NCBI GenBank assembly: GCA_007127615.1
Contig: SKZB01000378.1
Span: 1 to 6,605 of the forward strand
Direction: 5' to 3'
DNA length: 6,605 nt
Origin: Phycisphaerales bacterium
Lineage (GTDB): Bacteria; Planctomycetota; Phycisphaerae; Phycisphaerales; SM1A02
Part shown: positions 6,308 to 6,605 of the stretch, one piece after another
Layout: every line of letters starts with the position of its first letter
Position numbering within the stretch: the stretch's first letter is position 1
Program-made: the position numbers and the translations under genes
Notes under the pieces: model-generated
What the model was told of the DNA's origin: nothing
Database searches by the model: none
What the model saw: only the letters and a program-made list of their open reading frames with translations

Positions 6308-6364
6308 ACGCGCGTCACGCGCCTCTCGGCGCGCGATGCGCATGGCGGCGAGACCATCGGCGAC

Positions 6365-6450
6365 GGGCCCGTGGCGGAATTGGCAGACGCAGCGGACTTA
6401 AAATCCGCAGTCTCGAAAGAGACGTGAGGGTTCGAGTCCCTCCGGGCCCA
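6365..6450 (+). tRNA. tRNA-Leu (anticodon UAA)
   Basis: An 86-nt type II tRNA. The acceptor arms GGGCCCG (6365-6371) and CGGGCCC (6443-6449) pair perfectly, with discriminator A at 6450. The D arm contains GCGGAATTGGCAGACGC. The anticodon stem GCGGA/TCCGC encloses the loop CTTAAAA, giving anticodon UAA (6399-6401), which reads the Leu codon UUA. The long variable arm GTCTC-GAAA-GAGAC (6410-6423) is typical of Leu and Ser tRNAs. The T arm is GAGGG-TTCGAGT-CCCTC (6426-6442). CCA is not encoded and must be added after transcription. Confidence 0.97.
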
Positions 6451-6463
6451 TTGAAGATCATTT

Positions 6464-6482
6464 GGCGCTTCAGGAATCTGCG
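6464..6482 (+). repeat. 19-bp element, copy 2 (downstream of tRNA-Leu)
   Basis: GGCGCTTCAGGAATCTGCG begins 14 nt after the tRNA 3' end and is identical to the minus-strand sequence at 3322-3340. Both copies therefore follow a transcription unit in the same relative orientation. Confidence 0.8.
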
Positions 6483-6516
6483 CAAGTGACCCGCACGGAT
6501 GAGAGTTTCTCAGCAA

Positions 6517-6551
6517 AGGCATGAAGGCACGGAGCCACGGAGGCACGAAGG
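6517..6551 (+). repeat. Degenerate 8-bp tandem repeat (AGGCACGR)
   Basis: Four consecutive units, AGGCATGA, AGGCACGG, AGCCACGG and AGGCACGA (6517-6548), then AGG. The octamer pattern resembles short intergenic repeats that I recall from planctomycete and other environmental genomes. No gene is visible from 6451 to the window end. Confidence 0.7.
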
Positions 6552-6580
6552 GCGGCGGTCAGTCTGGTTCCTCGCCGCTT

Positions 6581-6605
6581 GTCGCTCGTTCCGTACGGGG
6601 GCGAC
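6581..6605 (+). repeat. Inverted repeat with CGCTCGTTCCG, cut by window end
   Basis: GTCGCTC (6581-6587) can pair with GGGCGAC (6599-6605) across an 11-nt loop with one G-T pair. The contained CGCTCGTTCCG (6583-6593) also occurs exactly at 1714-1724, and a near inverse (GACGGAACGCG) lies at 1632-1642. It may be part of a dispersed intergenic repeat continuing beyond the window. Confidence 0.4.

Noticed and set aside
5992..6546. 184-codon minus-strand frame crossing the tRNA
   Set aside because: It contains the peptide RRDSNPHVSFETADFKSAASANS, which is the well-known false protein from the antisense of a tRNA gene.
6517..6551. CRISPR-like array
   Set aside because: The units are 8 bp and directly adjacent with no spacers, and no cas genes are nearby.

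Overview
The window is a GC-rich bacterial chromosome segment that most resembles the Planctomycetota, probably a Phycisphaerae-like lineage. Three things support this. A secreted protein ends in a twin dockerin module closing with LLGxWG. The large membrane protein at the left resembles a family I associate with planctomycetes, with a DAxxAQQRAYAYVLQRP-type loop. Intergenic DNA carries short degenerate tandem repeats (7-8 bp units). The assignment is inference from these traits; no marker gene such as rRNA is present.

Layout. Positions 3-1469 (minus strand) encode a polytopic membrane protein with a GTG start. A 380-bp divergent intergenic region follows, then a Mn-type superoxide dismutase (1850-2500, plus) with a good Shine-Dalgarno and a hairpin terminator. 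Next is a 134-aa membrane protein (2821-3225, plus) whose frame runs through a 13-T homopolymer. Convergent to it, on the minus strand, is a secreted protein (3445-4695) with a signal peptide, seven HAF-type repeats and two C-terminal dockerin repeats, followed by a terminator. An AT-rich divergent region (4696-4881) separates it from a 407-aa protein (4882-6105, plus) with a helix-turn-helix-like N-terminus and an unrecognised C-terminal domain. A type II tRNA-Leu(UAA) lies at 6365-6450, followed by short repeats.

The genes do not form one pathway. SOD detoxifies superoxide; the membrane proteins are of unknown role; the HAF/dockerin protein is extracellular. The only arrangement suggesting a functional link is the divergent pair of the putative DNA-binding protein and the secreted HAF/dockerin protein, which share a short AT-rich promoter region.

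The most interesting non-coding signal is an exact 19-bp element that occurs downstream of the HAF/dockerin terminator and downstream of the tRNA, in the same orientation relative to upstream transcription. A degenerate third copy lies just after the SOD gene. I found no defence, CRISPR, integrase or transposase genes, and no complete novel multi-gene system.
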